Part shown: piece after piece, positions 1 through 7,676 of the stretch
How the letters are laid out: each line of letters begins with the position of its first letter
How positions within the stretch are numbered: position 1 is the stretch's first letter
NCBI RefSeq assembly: GCF_001854325.1
Contig: NZ_CP017755.1
Span: 1,860,001-1,924,000, forward strand
Source: Cupriavidus malaysiensis
GTDB taxonomy: Bacteria > Pseudomonadota > Gammaproteobacteria > Burkholderiales > Burkholderiaceae
Direction of reading: 5' to 3'
DNA length: 64,000 bases
Position numbers and translations under genes: made by a program
Notes under the pieces: model-generated
Databases searched by the model: none
What the model was told of the DNA's origin: nothing
Seen by the model: only the letters and a program-made list of their open reading frames with translations

Positions 1-425
1 TGCGTGAAGGACTGCTGGCCGGCGTGCGGCGTACCGCCAGGGCGGTGGCCGACATGGCGGGCGCCCCGGAGCCGGAAGTACGCATCGAGGCCGGCGGCAA
101 GGCGGTCAACAATGATGCGCAACTGGTCAGCCGCACCGAAGCCGTGCTGCGCGGCGCCTACGGCAAGAACGTCATGCACGTGCCGCCGATCACCGCCAGC
201 GAAGATTTCTCGGACTTCGTCAATGCGGGCGTTCCGTCGATGTTCTTCTTCGTCGGTGTCTACGATCTCCAGCGCTATCTCGATTCGCGCAAGCCAGGTG
301 CGGCGCCGCTGCCGTCGAACCATTCGCCCTACTTCGCCCCGGTGCCGGAGCCGTCGATCAAGACCGGCGTCGGCGCCATGAGCCTGGCCGTGATGAACGC
401 ACTGACGCTGCCCAAGACCAACTGA
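1..425 (+). CDS. M20-family amidohydrolase, C-terminal part
   Basis: The gene enters from the left edge; the reading frame runs from position 3 to a TGA at 423-425, so about 140 residues of the C-terminus are present. The stretch PPITASEDFSDF matches the conserved C-terminal part of M20 metallopeptidases and hippurate/N-acyl amino acid amidohydrolases, whose late Glu/His residues complete the di-zinc site; a late NHSPYF segment follows. The likely role is hydrolysis of an N-acyl amino acid or related amide in the cytoplasm, but the substrate cannot be told from this fragment. Whether a signal peptide was present cannot be seen. The next gene on the same strand starts 320 nt later, so they are probably separate transcripts. 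Confidence 0.8.
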   Translation, partial: REGLLAGVRRTARAVADMAGAPEPEVRIEAGGKAVNNDAQLVSRTEAVLRGAYGKNVMHVPPITASEDFSDFVNAGVPSMFFFVGVYDLQRYLDSRKPGAAPLPSNHSPYFAPVPEPSIKTGVGAMSLAVMNALTLPKTN

Positions 426-745
426 CGGCATCCGGCCCGCGCGATTCGGCTTGGCGGGCACGCCGGCGCTTGCGGCTGTCTTCGCCACGGCCACGGCCAG
501 GGACGCTGCTGGCGTTCAGGGGGCCGGCGGAGGGCGGCGAAGACGCTCTCCGCCGCATAAGGTGCGGGTGGAAAAATCCCGGCCGTTAATTGAATTAGAT
601 AGCCAAGAAATAGCCCGCGCCCGCACCTCGCGCCGTCATGCCAGCCGCCCTGGCCGACGCCCGTTTGGCCGTCATTCACACGCAATGATGTGCTGTGCGC
701 GCAAGCGGGTATCATCGCTGGCACAAGACCAGAAACGCTTTGCCA
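426..745. other. intergenic region upstream of the GntR gene
   Basis: No convincing gene is present. A TATCAT -10-like hexamer at 710-715 lies 31 nt before the GntR start codon, without a good -35 partner. An AT-rich patch at about 570-610 could be a regulator landing site. I see no clear terminator after the amidohydrolase. Confidence 0.4.
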
Positions 746-1435
746 ATGATTCCTGCCGAACTCACCGCCACCGATGGCGGTACCAACGCTTCCCTGCCGC
801 GCGCCGAGCGCGCCTACCAGCAACTGCGCGCGGCCATCCAGGCCGGCCAGCTCGCCCCCGGCACCCGCCTGCGCGAAGTCGAACTGGCCGAGTCGCTCGG
901 CCTGTCCCGTACCCCCGTGCGCGAAGCGCTCTCCCGCCTCGAATCGGAAGGCCTGGTGGTCAACGAACCCAATCGCGGCATGATGGTGACGCAGCTCGAC
1001 GCCAGCATGGTGAGCGAGCTGTACGTGATGCGGGAAGTCCTGGAGGGTACCGCGGCGGCGCTGGCGGCCCGCCACGCCACCGATGTGGAGCTGTCTCTGC
1101 TGCGCGATATCGTCGAGCGCGACCTGGCGATTGCCGACGATCCCGTGCGCCTGGCGGCCAACAACCGGCTGTTCCACGAAACGCTGCATCGCTGTGCGCA
1201 CAACCGCTACCTGCTCAAAACGCTGCGCTCCCTGCACGAATCCATGGCCCTGCTCGGCCGCAGCACGCTTGCGGTGCCGGGACGGGCACACGCCTCGTAC
1301 GAGGAGCATGCCTCCCTGGTAGCGGCGCTGGAACAGCGCGATCCGGCCCTGGCCGAGCAGATCATGCGCCGGCACATCCAGCAGGCCTACAAGGTCAGGC
1401 TGTCGCTGTGGATCGAAGAGCAGGCCGGGAGCTGA
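746..1435 (+). CDS. GntR-family transcriptional regulator, FadR/FCD type
   Basis: A 229-aa DNA-binding regulator. Residues about 15-80 form a GntR winged helix (AYQQLRAAIQAGQLAPGTRL, then ESLGLSRTPVREALSRLESEGLV), and residues about 90-220 match the all-helical FCD ligand-binding domain. FCD regulators usually repress an adjacent carboxylate or amino-acid catabolic operon and release DNA on binding the metabolite, often with a metal ion. The ATG at 746 was chosen because it places the helix-turn-helix at the usual distance; an upstream in-frame start at 695 would add an unlikely basic leader. The preceding amidohydrolase operon is a possible target, but this is inference from position only. 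Confidence 0.9.
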   Translation: MIPAELTATDGGTNASLPRAERAYQQLRAAIQAGQLAPGTRLREVELAESLGLSRTPVREALSRLESEGLVVNEPNRGMMVTQLDASMVSELYVMREVLEGTAAALAARHATDVELSLLRDIVERDLAIADDPVRLAANNRLFHETLHRCAHNRYLLKTLRSLHESMALLGRSTLAVPGRAHASYEEHASLVAALEQRDPALAEQIMRRHIQQAYKVRLSLWIEEQAGS

Positions 1436-1592
1436 AGACGGCGCCGGGCGCGTCCCGGCGCATATGACAAAGCCGGCCGGACACCTCGCGTGGAGCGGGC
1501 ATGCCTGGCCGGCCTGGCTGGCAACGACGGGCCGTTGCCATGCGCTTCACCGTGCGGCCCGCGGCTGGCGGGCGGCGCGCGAAGTACTGCGA

Positions 1593-1778
1593 TCAGCCGT
1601 TGGCGAAGGCGACCTTGGCCTTGCGTGCCTGCCCTTGCAGGCGCAGCAGGGTGCGCTGGACGGCGGCGACGGCACGCTTGATGTCGTCGACGAAGCCGAG
1701 GCGCGGGGTGCCGAGCTCGCGCTCGATCAGTTCACGTTCCAGTTGGTCGGTCAGCTTGATGTCGGATTGGGTGCTCAT
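1593..1778 (-). CDS. small hypothetical protein, 61 aa
   Basis: A soluble, mostly helical 61-residue protein (MSTQSDIKLTDQLERELIER... ending KAKVAFANG) with no family I recognise. It is supported as a real gene by a strong ribosome binding site (AGGAG, 8 nt before the ATG), a clean promoter with extended -10 (TGC TATGAT at 1820-1828 on the minus strand), and a large inverted repeat in the 5' leader. The amphipathic, charged N-terminal half could mediate protein-protein or protein-nucleic-acid contacts, but that is speculation. Confidence 0.7.
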   Translation of the reverse strand: MSTQSDIKLTDQLERELIERELGTPRLGFVDDIKRAVAAVQRTLLRLQGQARKAKVAFANG

Positions 1779-1790
1779 GGCGTTGACTCC

Positions 1791-1819
1791 TAGGGAATAC
1801 CCTTATGGGGTTTTCCCTA
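1791..1819 (-). promoter_or_regulatory. 29-bp inverted repeat in the leader of the 61-aa gene
   Basis: Arms TAGGGAA and TTCCCTA flank inner arms TACCC and GGGGT, giving an almost perfect palindrome just downstream of the extended -10 element TGCTATGAT (1820-1828, minus strand). It overlaps the predicted transcription start, so it could be a repressor operator or a 5'-UTR hairpin next to the Shine-Dalgarno sequence. Confidence 0.6.
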
Positions 1820-1985
1820 ATCATAGCAAAAGAATTGCCGCATCGCAGCATTAGGTAAAAGTACGTATGCGGGGAAGCAACAGGAAGGCTGCGCCGCGCG
1901 CTCCTCACGCCTCTTAGTGGCGCGCAAGACACCCCGTGGCGGGGCCATCCCCGGAGTCCGCCCGGGCGGCGTGGCGGGCGCCCCG

Positions 1986-2531
1986 TCAGGGGGAAGCCGT
2001 GGCCAGCACCTGGGCGGGGCCCGTGCCGGCCTGCGGCCGGTTGCCCGCGGCATCGCCGGCATCGTAAGGCCGGATCACCAGCGCCACGTAGCTTTCCTCG
2101 GAGATGACGACATAGGCCAGATCGGACATCACCAGTCCCACATTGCCGAGTTCTTCGCCCAGGCGGGCCAATACGAAGCGCTGCAGGACACCAAGATCCG
2201 CATCGTCGTCGAGGGTGAGCGCGACCATGCAGATGGTCAGGAAGCATTTCTCGGCAGCACCGCACAGCACCACCACTTCGTCGAGCGCACGCCCACCCGC
2301 GGCAGGCTTCACCAGCACCGAGATACCGGCGCTAGGCACCGCGCGATGCCAGCCGCGCTGCACGCGGAATGCCGGCAGCTTCAGTTCGCTGCCCGCTTGC
2401 CTGGCCACGGCATTGAAATGTTTGGTGAACTCGCCCGGGCTGATACCGAGCAGGGGTTTGGCGACCGGTACCGACGAGACCGCCATCGAGGAAGCCAGGC
2501 ACAGCGTCGCAAGCGTAGTCAGCAGGTTCAT
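1986..2531 (-). CDS. secreted hypothetical protein
   Basis: A 181-aa protein with a plausible Sec signal peptide at residues 1-22 (MNLLTTLATLCLASSMAVSS), suggesting export to the periplasm. The mature part has no family I recognise. It contains a hydrophobic-charged stretch with two cysteines (VLCGAAEKCFLTIC) and a regular alternating pattern suggesting a mixed alpha/beta fold. The start at 2531 is preferred because the signal peptide begins there; the frame stays open to 2672 but the extra residues are low-complexity Arg/Ala/Gly sequence of the kind produced by GC-rich noncoding DNA. Confidence 0.65.
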   Translation of the reverse strand: MNLLTTLATLCLASSMAVSSVPVAKPLLGISPGEFTKHFNAVARQAGSELKLPAFRVQRGWHRAVPSAGISVLVKPAAGGRALDEVVVLCGAAEKCFLTICMVALTLDDDADLGVLQRFVLARLGEELGNVGLVMSDLAYVVISEESYVALVIRPYDAGDAAGNRPQAGTGPAQVLATASP

Positions 2532-3036
2532 CGCAGCCCCCCTGCGAGGAAGGCATCCGTCGCACCACGCGGCGTCCCGGCCGGCCCTGGTCGGCCCTGA
2601 CCGGCGATACCCGCCAGTTGCCACAGCAGGTTCCGCCCGACTTCGCGGTTGACCGGCGCGCGCCGCGCCCATGCCTGCGGCGAAACCACCGGGCCATGGT
2701 CCGGCTCGACCCGGGGCCCGTCGGCGGGCGTTGCCTCGATGTCTCTAGTAAATGCTGGCGCTTGGCGGATTGCCAGAGGTTTTTCTGACGTACCTGGGCG
2801 GGATGCATACAGCAGGCCAGGACTTTGTCGCATAACCTAGAGGATCATTCTCATAGGCGATTCGGAGCACCGGCCACTGCACGGCGCGCGTCTTCCGCGC
2901 AAGGCCACAAGGCCGGGGCATCGACGCCTCGCAGCGTGCGCCACCACGCCTCCGCCGCTGGCGGCACGCAGGATCCACAGCTAGCATGACTAGCGTGCAG
3001 CCGAGCGGCGTGCCGCGTCGTGCAAGGAGAATCGCA
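2532..3036. other. intergenic region with probable promoters, no gene seen
   Basis: Several short frames are open here but none has a credible start or composition. The sequence near 2830-2865 is locally AT-rich and includes a TGAGAATGAT-like element on the minus strand, reminiscent of half a Fur box but not convincing. This region should carry promoters for the divergent secreted protein and the proline-rich/mipA pair. Confidence 0.35.
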
Positions 3037-3177
3037 TTGCACACTACTCCGGACCCCGACATCCTTCCGCCGCCCCCCGGGCCACCTGCGGAGCCTAGCG
3101 AACCCGTCTCTCCGCCGGTCAGCGACCCGCCGCCGGCCGAGGTACCGCCGCCGCCCGTCCAGCATGCCCGCCGCTAG
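3037..3177 (+). CDS. small proline-rich protein, TTG start
   Basis: A 46-aa acidic, proline-rich peptide that starts HTTPDPDILPPPPGPP after the initiator and contains repeated PPP/PxEP motifs. The TTG at 3037 is preceded by AAGGAG with 7 nt spacing (3024-3029), a much better initiation site than the in-frame ATG at 2986. Its stop codon lies 14 nt inside the mipA gene, so the two are probably translationally linked. Similar short Pro/Asp-rich peptides occur in Burkholderiales genomes as unnamed proteins, from memory. No function can be assigned. Confidence 0.55.
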   Translation: MHTTPDPDILPPPPGPPAEPSEPVSPPVSDPPPAEVPPPPVQHARR

Positions 3178-4045
3178 ACCTGCGTCGAGAGGCAGCGCCC
3201 GCAAGCGGCCCGGGCAGGCATGCCGCCTGCTGTGGCCGCTCGGCCTGCTGGCCGCCTGCGCGGCGCACGCCCAGACCCCCTCGCCGCTGGCCGAATGGCA
3301 GTACTCGGCGGGCGTTCCGCTGGAGAAGATGTTCGAGCCCGAAACGGCGCAATGGGGCATCCGCCTGGGCGCGGGAGCGATCATGCGGCCGATGTACGAT
3401 GGCGCCTCGCGCTACCACATGCTGGCCGGCCCCAGCATCGACATCCGCTACCGCGACCTGCTGTTCCTCTCGACCGGCGAGGGCCTCGGCATCAACCTCG
3501 TCAGCACACCGCACTGGCGTGCCGGCATCGCGCTCTCCTACGATCTCGGCCGGCGCAGCGAGGACGACCCTGGCCATCTGCACGGCCTGCCCAACCTCAA
3601 TCCCGCCCCCGAAGCGAAGCTGTTCGCCGAATACGTGGTCTCCAAGAGCTTTCCCCTGGTGCTGCGCGTGAACGCTCGCCGCACGCTGGCACCGGATGAC
3701 GGCTGGACCGCGGATATCGGCGCCTACCTGCCACTGCCAGGCAGCAGCGAGACCTTCTACTGGTTCGCCGGCCCCACCGTGACCTTGGCCGATTCGCGCT
3801 ACATGGCACGCCGCTTCGGCATCGACGCCGCGCAGGCGGCCAGTTCAGGCTACGCGCCCTACAGCCCCGGCGGCGGCATCAAATCGGCGGGCTTCGGCGT
3901 CAGCACCGTGTACTACCTGAACAAGCACTGGTTCGCCACCGCCGATGTCGCGTTGAGCCGGCTGCTCGGCGCGGCAGCGAACAGCCCGCTCGCCGCCAAC
4001 CCGCTCGGCCTGGCCATCGATGCCTCGCTCAACTACGAGTTCTGA
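3164..4045 (+). CDS. MipA/OmpV-family outer-membrane protein
   Basis: A 293-aa protein with an N-terminal signal segment (LLWPLGLLAACAAHA, residues about 22-36) and a beta-barrel-like body ending in the aromatic C-terminus LNYEF, the usual outer-membrane insertion signal. Motifs such as WGIRLGAGAIMRPMYDGASRY and YYLNKHWFATADVALSRLLG fit the MipA/OmpV family, in which Escherichia coli MipA is a scaffold for the lytic transglycosylase MltA and PBP1B. The ATG at 3164 overlaps the end of the proline-rich gene. The gene ends exactly where the truncated sensor kinase on the other strand loses homology. MipA genes often sit beside OmpR-type two-component systems, which fits the neighbouring RstA-like regulator. 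Confidence 0.85.
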   Translation: MPAARPASRGSARKRPGQACRLLWPLGLLAACAAHAQTPSPLAEWQYSAGVPLEKMFEPETAQWGIRLGAGAIMRPMYDGASRYHMLAGPSIDIRYRDLLFLSTGEGLGINLVSTPHWRAGIALSYDLGRRSEDDPGHLHGLPNLNPAPEAKLFAEYVVSKSFPLVLRVNARRTLAPDDGWTADIGAYLPLPGSSETFYWFAGPTVTLADSRYMARRFGIDAAQAASSGYAPYSPGGGIKSAGFGVSTVYYLNKHWFATADVALSRLLGAAANSPLAANPLGLAIDASLNYEF

Positions 4046-4300
4046 GTGCCGGGCTGCGCGTTCCAGCGCTTCGAGGTCGCGCCAGCTCAGCCAGGCCCAG
4101 GCCAGTACCGTGGCGGCGATGGCGAGCAGCGCCAGCGACACGGCATAGTAGGACGCCAGCGGGTGGAACCGGCCAGTCAGCGCCTCCTGGTGGAGAGCCA
4201 TGGCCGCCGGTGCATGGCGTTGCGCCTGCGGCATCAGCCGGCCCGCGCAGAAGAACACTGCCACCGCAGACAGGAACAGCCGCAGGAAGGCCTTCAACAC
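3845..4300 (-). pseudogene. truncated RstB-like sensor histidine kinase
   Basis: The GTG at 4300 overlaps the response-regulator stop codon by 7 nt, the usual spacing for a regulator-kinase pair. The first 80 or so residues look like a kinase N-terminus: a first membrane segment (FLRLFLSAVAVFFCAG), a short periplasmic part, a second membrane segment (YYAVSLALLAIAATVLAWAW) and the beginning of a HAMP linker (RDLEALERAAR). At 4045, the last base of the mipA stop codon, kinase-like sequence ends and the frame continues as the antisense of mipA. No HisKA or HATPase domain exists, so the kinase cannot work. A deletion that joined mipA to the kinase stub is the simplest explanation. Confidence 0.75.
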
Positions 4301-4998
4301 GGCGCGCTCCGCTGTTCGCGCGCGCGTGCGAACAGGTAGCCGCGCCCCCACACGGTCTTGATGCGAGCGGGATCGCGCGGATTGTCATTGAGCTTGCGGC
4401 GCAGCCTGCCGATGCACACGTCGACGCTGCGGTCCAGGCCGTTGAAGTCGACGCCGCGCACCGCGTTGAGGAGATCGTCGCGCGTCAGCACGGTACCGGC
4501 ACGGCTGGCCAGCGCCCACAGCATCTCGAATTCCATGGTGGTGACATCGACCGGCCGACCCTCCAACACCACCGTGCGGGAACTGCGCTCGATTTCCAGC
4601 GCGTCGAAGGCCAGCCGCGGAACCTCGGCCAACCACTGCACCGGACGACGCAGCAGCGCGCGCATGCGCGCCAGCAGCACGCGCGGCTCGACCGGCTTGG
4701 CCACGTAGTCGTCGGCGCCGGCCTCCAGCCCGAGGATCACGTCGACGTTCTCGCCACGTGCCGACAGCATCAGCACCGGTACCGGAGACACCGCACGCAG
4801 GTCGCGGCATACCTGCATGCCATCGCGGCCGGGCAGCATCTGGTCCAGCACGACGATGTCCGGCGCGCTGGCGCGCACGGCCGCCAGCACGGCGTCGCCG
4901 CGGTGCACCTGGGTCACGAGGAAGCCGTGTTGACCGAGGTATTGCGCGATCAGCCGCGCGAGTTTCAGGTCGTCTTCGACAATCAAGGCTCTGGTCAT
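4294..4998 (-). CDS. OmpR/RstA-type response regulator, apparently orphaned
   Basis: A 234-aa two-domain regulator. The receiver (residues 1-120) has the acidic pair EDD, the phospho-acceptor Asp in IVVLDQMLPGRDG and the conserved Lys in DYVAKPVEP. The C-terminal winged helix (about 135-232) ends with the typical RLRRKLNDNPRDPARIKTVW and GRGYLFA motif. Similarity is closest to RstA. The ATG at 4998 starts directly with MTRALIVEDD. Its partner kinase downstream is reduced to an N-terminal stub, so phosphorylation would have to come from another kinase or from small phosphodonors, unless a kinase is encoded elsewhere. Confidence 0.9.
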   Translation of the reverse strand: MTRALIVEDDLKLARLIAQYLGQHGFLVTQVHRGDAVLAAVRASAPDIVVLDQMLPGRDGMQVCRDLRAVSPVPVLMLSARGENVDVILGLEAGADDYVAKPVEPRVLLARMRALLRRPVQWLAEVPRLAFDALEIERSSRTVVLEGRPVDVTTMEFEMLWALASRAGTVLTRDDLLNAVRGVDFNGLDRSVDVCIGRLRRKLNDNPRDPARIKTVWGRGYLFARAREQRSAPC

Positions 4999-5229
4999 CG
5001 CAGGAAAGCAGGAACGGGATACGGAAAAAGGGCGGTAGAAGACAGATGGCCGCGCTACGCAGCGGCGCCGGAAACGGGACAAGGACCCGCGCCGGCGCAC
5101 CGGGCCGCCCGGCGACACCGCCGCAGGAACGAACGCTACCTTCCCGCCGCCCGCATGTCCGGGGGAAGTTGTATGAAAACTGTGGGAAAGTTTGATGTGC
5201 CGGGCCGAGCCGGGCCGGTTCACGCGGGC

Positions 5230-5886
5230 TCAGCCGCCGGCGCTGTCCTTCATCAATCCCTGCCGCCAGGCAAAGGCCACGGCCTCGGTGCGATCGGCCA
5301 GGTGCAGCTTGGCCAGCACGTTGCTGAGGTGCGACTTCACCGTCTTCTCGGTGATGTGCAGCGCCGCGGCGATGCGCGCATTGCTGCCGCCCTCCGCGAG
5401 CTGGCGCAGCACTTCGAGTTCGCGCTCGGTCAGTTCGGCGAAGGGATTGCGCTGCGGCTCGCGTACCCGCCGCACCGCCTGCAGGATGCGCCGCGCCACC
5501 TGCGGATGGATCACCGCCTCGCCCTGGGCGGCCCGGCGCAGCGTGCTCAGCAGCTCGTCGCCCAGCATGGTCTTGAGCGTGAACGACTGGGCGCCCGCCT
5601 CGATGGCGGCAAAGGCCAGGTCGTCCTCTTCCGATGAGGTCAGCACCACCACATGGCTGCGCGGGCTGACGGTGCGTATGCTGCGGATGGCGCTGACGCC
5701 ATCCACGCCGGGCATCAACAGGTCGATCACCACCAGGTCCGGCGCGGTATCGCGCGCCAGCCCGATAGCCTCAGCGCCATCGCCAGTCTCGGCGACCACC
5801 TCGAAATCCTCGGTCAGCGCCAGCAGGCTGCGCACGCCTTGCCGCACGATGGCGTGGTCGTCGACCAGCATCACGGAAGTCTTCAT
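5230..5886 (-). CDS. NarL/FixJ-type response regulator
   Basis: A 218-aa regulator. The receiver domain carries DDH, the phospho-acceptor Asp of LVVIDLLMPGVDG (about residue 54) and a Lys in FTLKTMLGDEL; the LuxR-type helix-turn-helix (ELTERELEVLRQLAEG then IAAALHITEKTVKSHLSNVL) occupies about 150-205. Its start codon overlaps the kinase stop in an ATGA junction, so the two are cotranslated; an ATG nine nucleotides upstream is possible. The pair is divergent from macAB-nodT across a 210-nt gap and probably controls that efflux operon. Confidence 0.93.
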   Translation of the reverse strand: MKTSVMLVDDHAIVRQGVRSLLALTEDFEVVAETGDGAEAIGLARDTAPDLVVIDLLMPGVDGVSAIRSIRTVSPRSHVVVLTSSEEDDLAFAAIEAGAQSFTLKTMLGDELLSTLRRAAQGEAVIHPQVARRILQAVRRVREPQRNPFAELTERELEVLRQLAEGGSNARIAAALHITEKTVKSHLSNVLAKLHLADRTEAVAFAWRQGLMKDSAGG

Positions 5887-7466
5887 GTCCTGCATCCCAT
5901 CTGTTCGTCCTGCTTTCCTTCCGGGATCTCTTCCTGACTCGCATCCGGGTTCGCACCCGGCTCCATGCGGAAGGTGACGCACACCAGCACGCCCTTGCCC
6001 GGCCCGCTGCGGATCTCCAGCTCCCCCGCCGGCAGCGCCCGGGCGCGCAGCTGCATATTGGCCAGGCCCATGCCCGTGCCGCCGCCCCGATCCGGATCGA
6101 AACCGCGGCCATTGTCGCGCACCGACCAGCACGCCCTGTCGCCGGCACAGGCGAAGTCCACCTCGAGCAGGCTCGCTCCGCTGTGCCGCAGCACGTTGGC
6201 CGCCGCCTCGGTGGTCAGCAGCAGCAACTGGCCGGCCACGTCAGGCCGGGCACACAGCCGGGCCTCGTCCTGCGGCGTCAGGCGCAGCAACCAGTCGATG
6301 CCGCTGCCGCTCAGCATCGGTTCGAGGCTGTCGCGCAACGTGCCAGCCAGCCCGGCCTCGACGATGGTGGTCGCGCCGAAGCGCTGGATGATGTCGGCGA
6401 GGTCCTGCTGCAGCCGCGAGGTCAGCTGCAGCGCCGTCTGCACCATCTCCTGCGCCTCGCCCTGGCCGCCGGTCAGGTGGCGCAGCACGCTCAGCTGCAG
6501 GCCGAGCGCGAAGGCACGCTGCTTGGCGGTATCGTGCAGGTCGCGCGCCAGCCGGTTGCGCTCCTGCGCCGCCGCCAGTGCCTGCTTGACCTCGATCACC
6601 TCGCCCAGCGCATCGGCCATGCGGTCGAAACGCTGCGACAGCCGGCTCAGTTCGTCGCCGCCATGATCGTTGATGCGCAGCGCGAGATCGCCGGCGGCCC
6701 AGGTCTCGGCCGCGCGGCCGGTGCGACGGATGCGGCCGACCAGCAGCACGGCCACGGTCAGCGCCGACATGGCGCTGATGATCAGCAGATAGCACAGCAG
6801 GTCCAGCAGTTCCCCGCGCGTGAGGCGGCCGAGCATGGATAGCGGGCTGCGCGCATCCATGCCCAGCGTCAGCGTGGCGCCGGGCTCCTGCGCCGGGTGG
6901 ATCGCCACTGCCAGCGTCCAGGGCCGGGTCAGGTCCTCCCAGCGCCCGGGTGGCGGCGCGTCCGGCAGCCGCCCTGCCGGACGGCCGGGCGCGGCCGCGC
7001 CCATGGCCGCTTCGAGCCGGGCGCCCGCCCGGGCGGGATACTGGCAGCCGCTGCCGTCCGCGCGCCGGTAGCGCAACGCCAGGCGCCCGTCCCGGCTGGC
7101 GCCGGCCATGCCGTCGTAGTCGGCCCACATGCGCAACTCCGGGTCGGCCATGCGCAGCAGCAGCCCGAGCATCAAGGTCTCGCACTGCGCCTGGCGCCCG
7201 GCGTCCACGCCCGCCAGCGGCCCCAGCGCCGCGGCCTCGCGGGCCATGCGCGGCGCCAGCGCCGCCGGCTCGAAGGCCCGCCGCAGTTCCCGTCCGGCGC
7301 CAGCCAGGTCCAGCACGGCCAGCAGCAGCGTGCCGGCCAGCGAGGCGGCAAGCATGGCGCCCAGGTATTTCCAGAACAGGCTGCGCCACCAGCGCGTGGC
7401 GGCGGAGGGCGGCGGGGCATCGCCGCGGCCGGCTGACGGCCGGGAGAGAACGGTGGGAAATGGCAT
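5883..7466 (-). CDS. sensor histidine kinase, HisKA_3 family
   Basis: A 527-aa inner-membrane kinase. Two membrane segments (YLGAMLAASLAGTLLLAVLDL near residue 40 and LLDLLCYLLIISAMSALTVA near 230) bracket a periplasmic sensor of about 165 residues with no recognised fold. A HAMP-like linker follows, then the phospho-acceptor motif RDLHDTAKQRAFAL (His near residue 310) typical of LiaS/NarX/DesK kinases, and an HATPase with DNGRGFD and GTGMGLANM near 450-470. It is paired with the NarL-type regulator through an ATGA overlap. The frame is open far upstream, but the ATG at 7466 places the first membrane segment correctly. Confidence 0.9.
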   Translation of the reverse strand: MPFPTVLSRPSAGRGDAPPPSAATRWWRSLFWKYLGAMLAASLAGTLLLAVLDLAGAGRELRRAFEPAALAPRMAREAAALGPLAGVDAGRQAQCETLMLGLLLRMADPELRMWADYDGMAGASRDGRLALRYRRADGSGCQYPARAGARLEAAMGAAAPGRPAGRLPDAPPPGRWEDLTRPWTLAVAIHPAQEPGATLTLGMDARSPLSMLGRLTRGELLDLLCYLLIISAMSALTVAVLLVGRIRRTGRAAETWAAGDLALRINDHGGDELSRLSQRFDRMADALGEVIEVKQALAAAQERNRLARDLHDTAKQRAFALGLQLSVLRHLTGGQGEAQEMVQTALQLTSRLQQDLADIIQRFGATTIVEAGLAGTLRDSLEPMLSGSGIDWLLRLTPQDEARLCARPDVAGQLLLLTTEAAANVLRHSGASLLEVDFACAGDRACWSVRDNGRGFDPDRGGGTGMGLANMQLRARALPAGELEIRSGPGKGVLVCVTFRMEPGANPDASQEEIPEGKQDEQMGCRT

Positions 7467-7601
7467 GGGCGCCAGTATCGCCCATCGGGGAGGCCGGCGA
7501 AACGGCCTCCGGTCGGACTCAGGACTGGACTTCCGGCCGATGCGCGCGCGCGTGACCGGCGCCAAGATGCAAGCCCGACCGATGCGGTCCGGGGCCGCAT
7601 T

Positions 7602-7640
7602 CGCCAACCCCTTTCGCCAACCCTTTCCCCAACCCTTTCC
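7602..7640. repeat. three imperfect CCAACCC(C)TTTC direct repeats in a divergent promoter region
   Basis: Copies begin near 7604, 7617 and 7630 with a 13-nt period, 40 to 75 nt before the macA start and between the two divergent operons. They could be stacked response-regulator sites or just a short local duplication. Confidence 0.4.
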
Positions 7641-7676
7641 GACGGTCAACGGTTCGCCGCCCCGTCCGCACCCCTC

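Noticed and set aside
2830..2865. Possible Fur box near 2.85 kb
   Set aside because: Only a half match, and neither flanking gene has an iron-related role.
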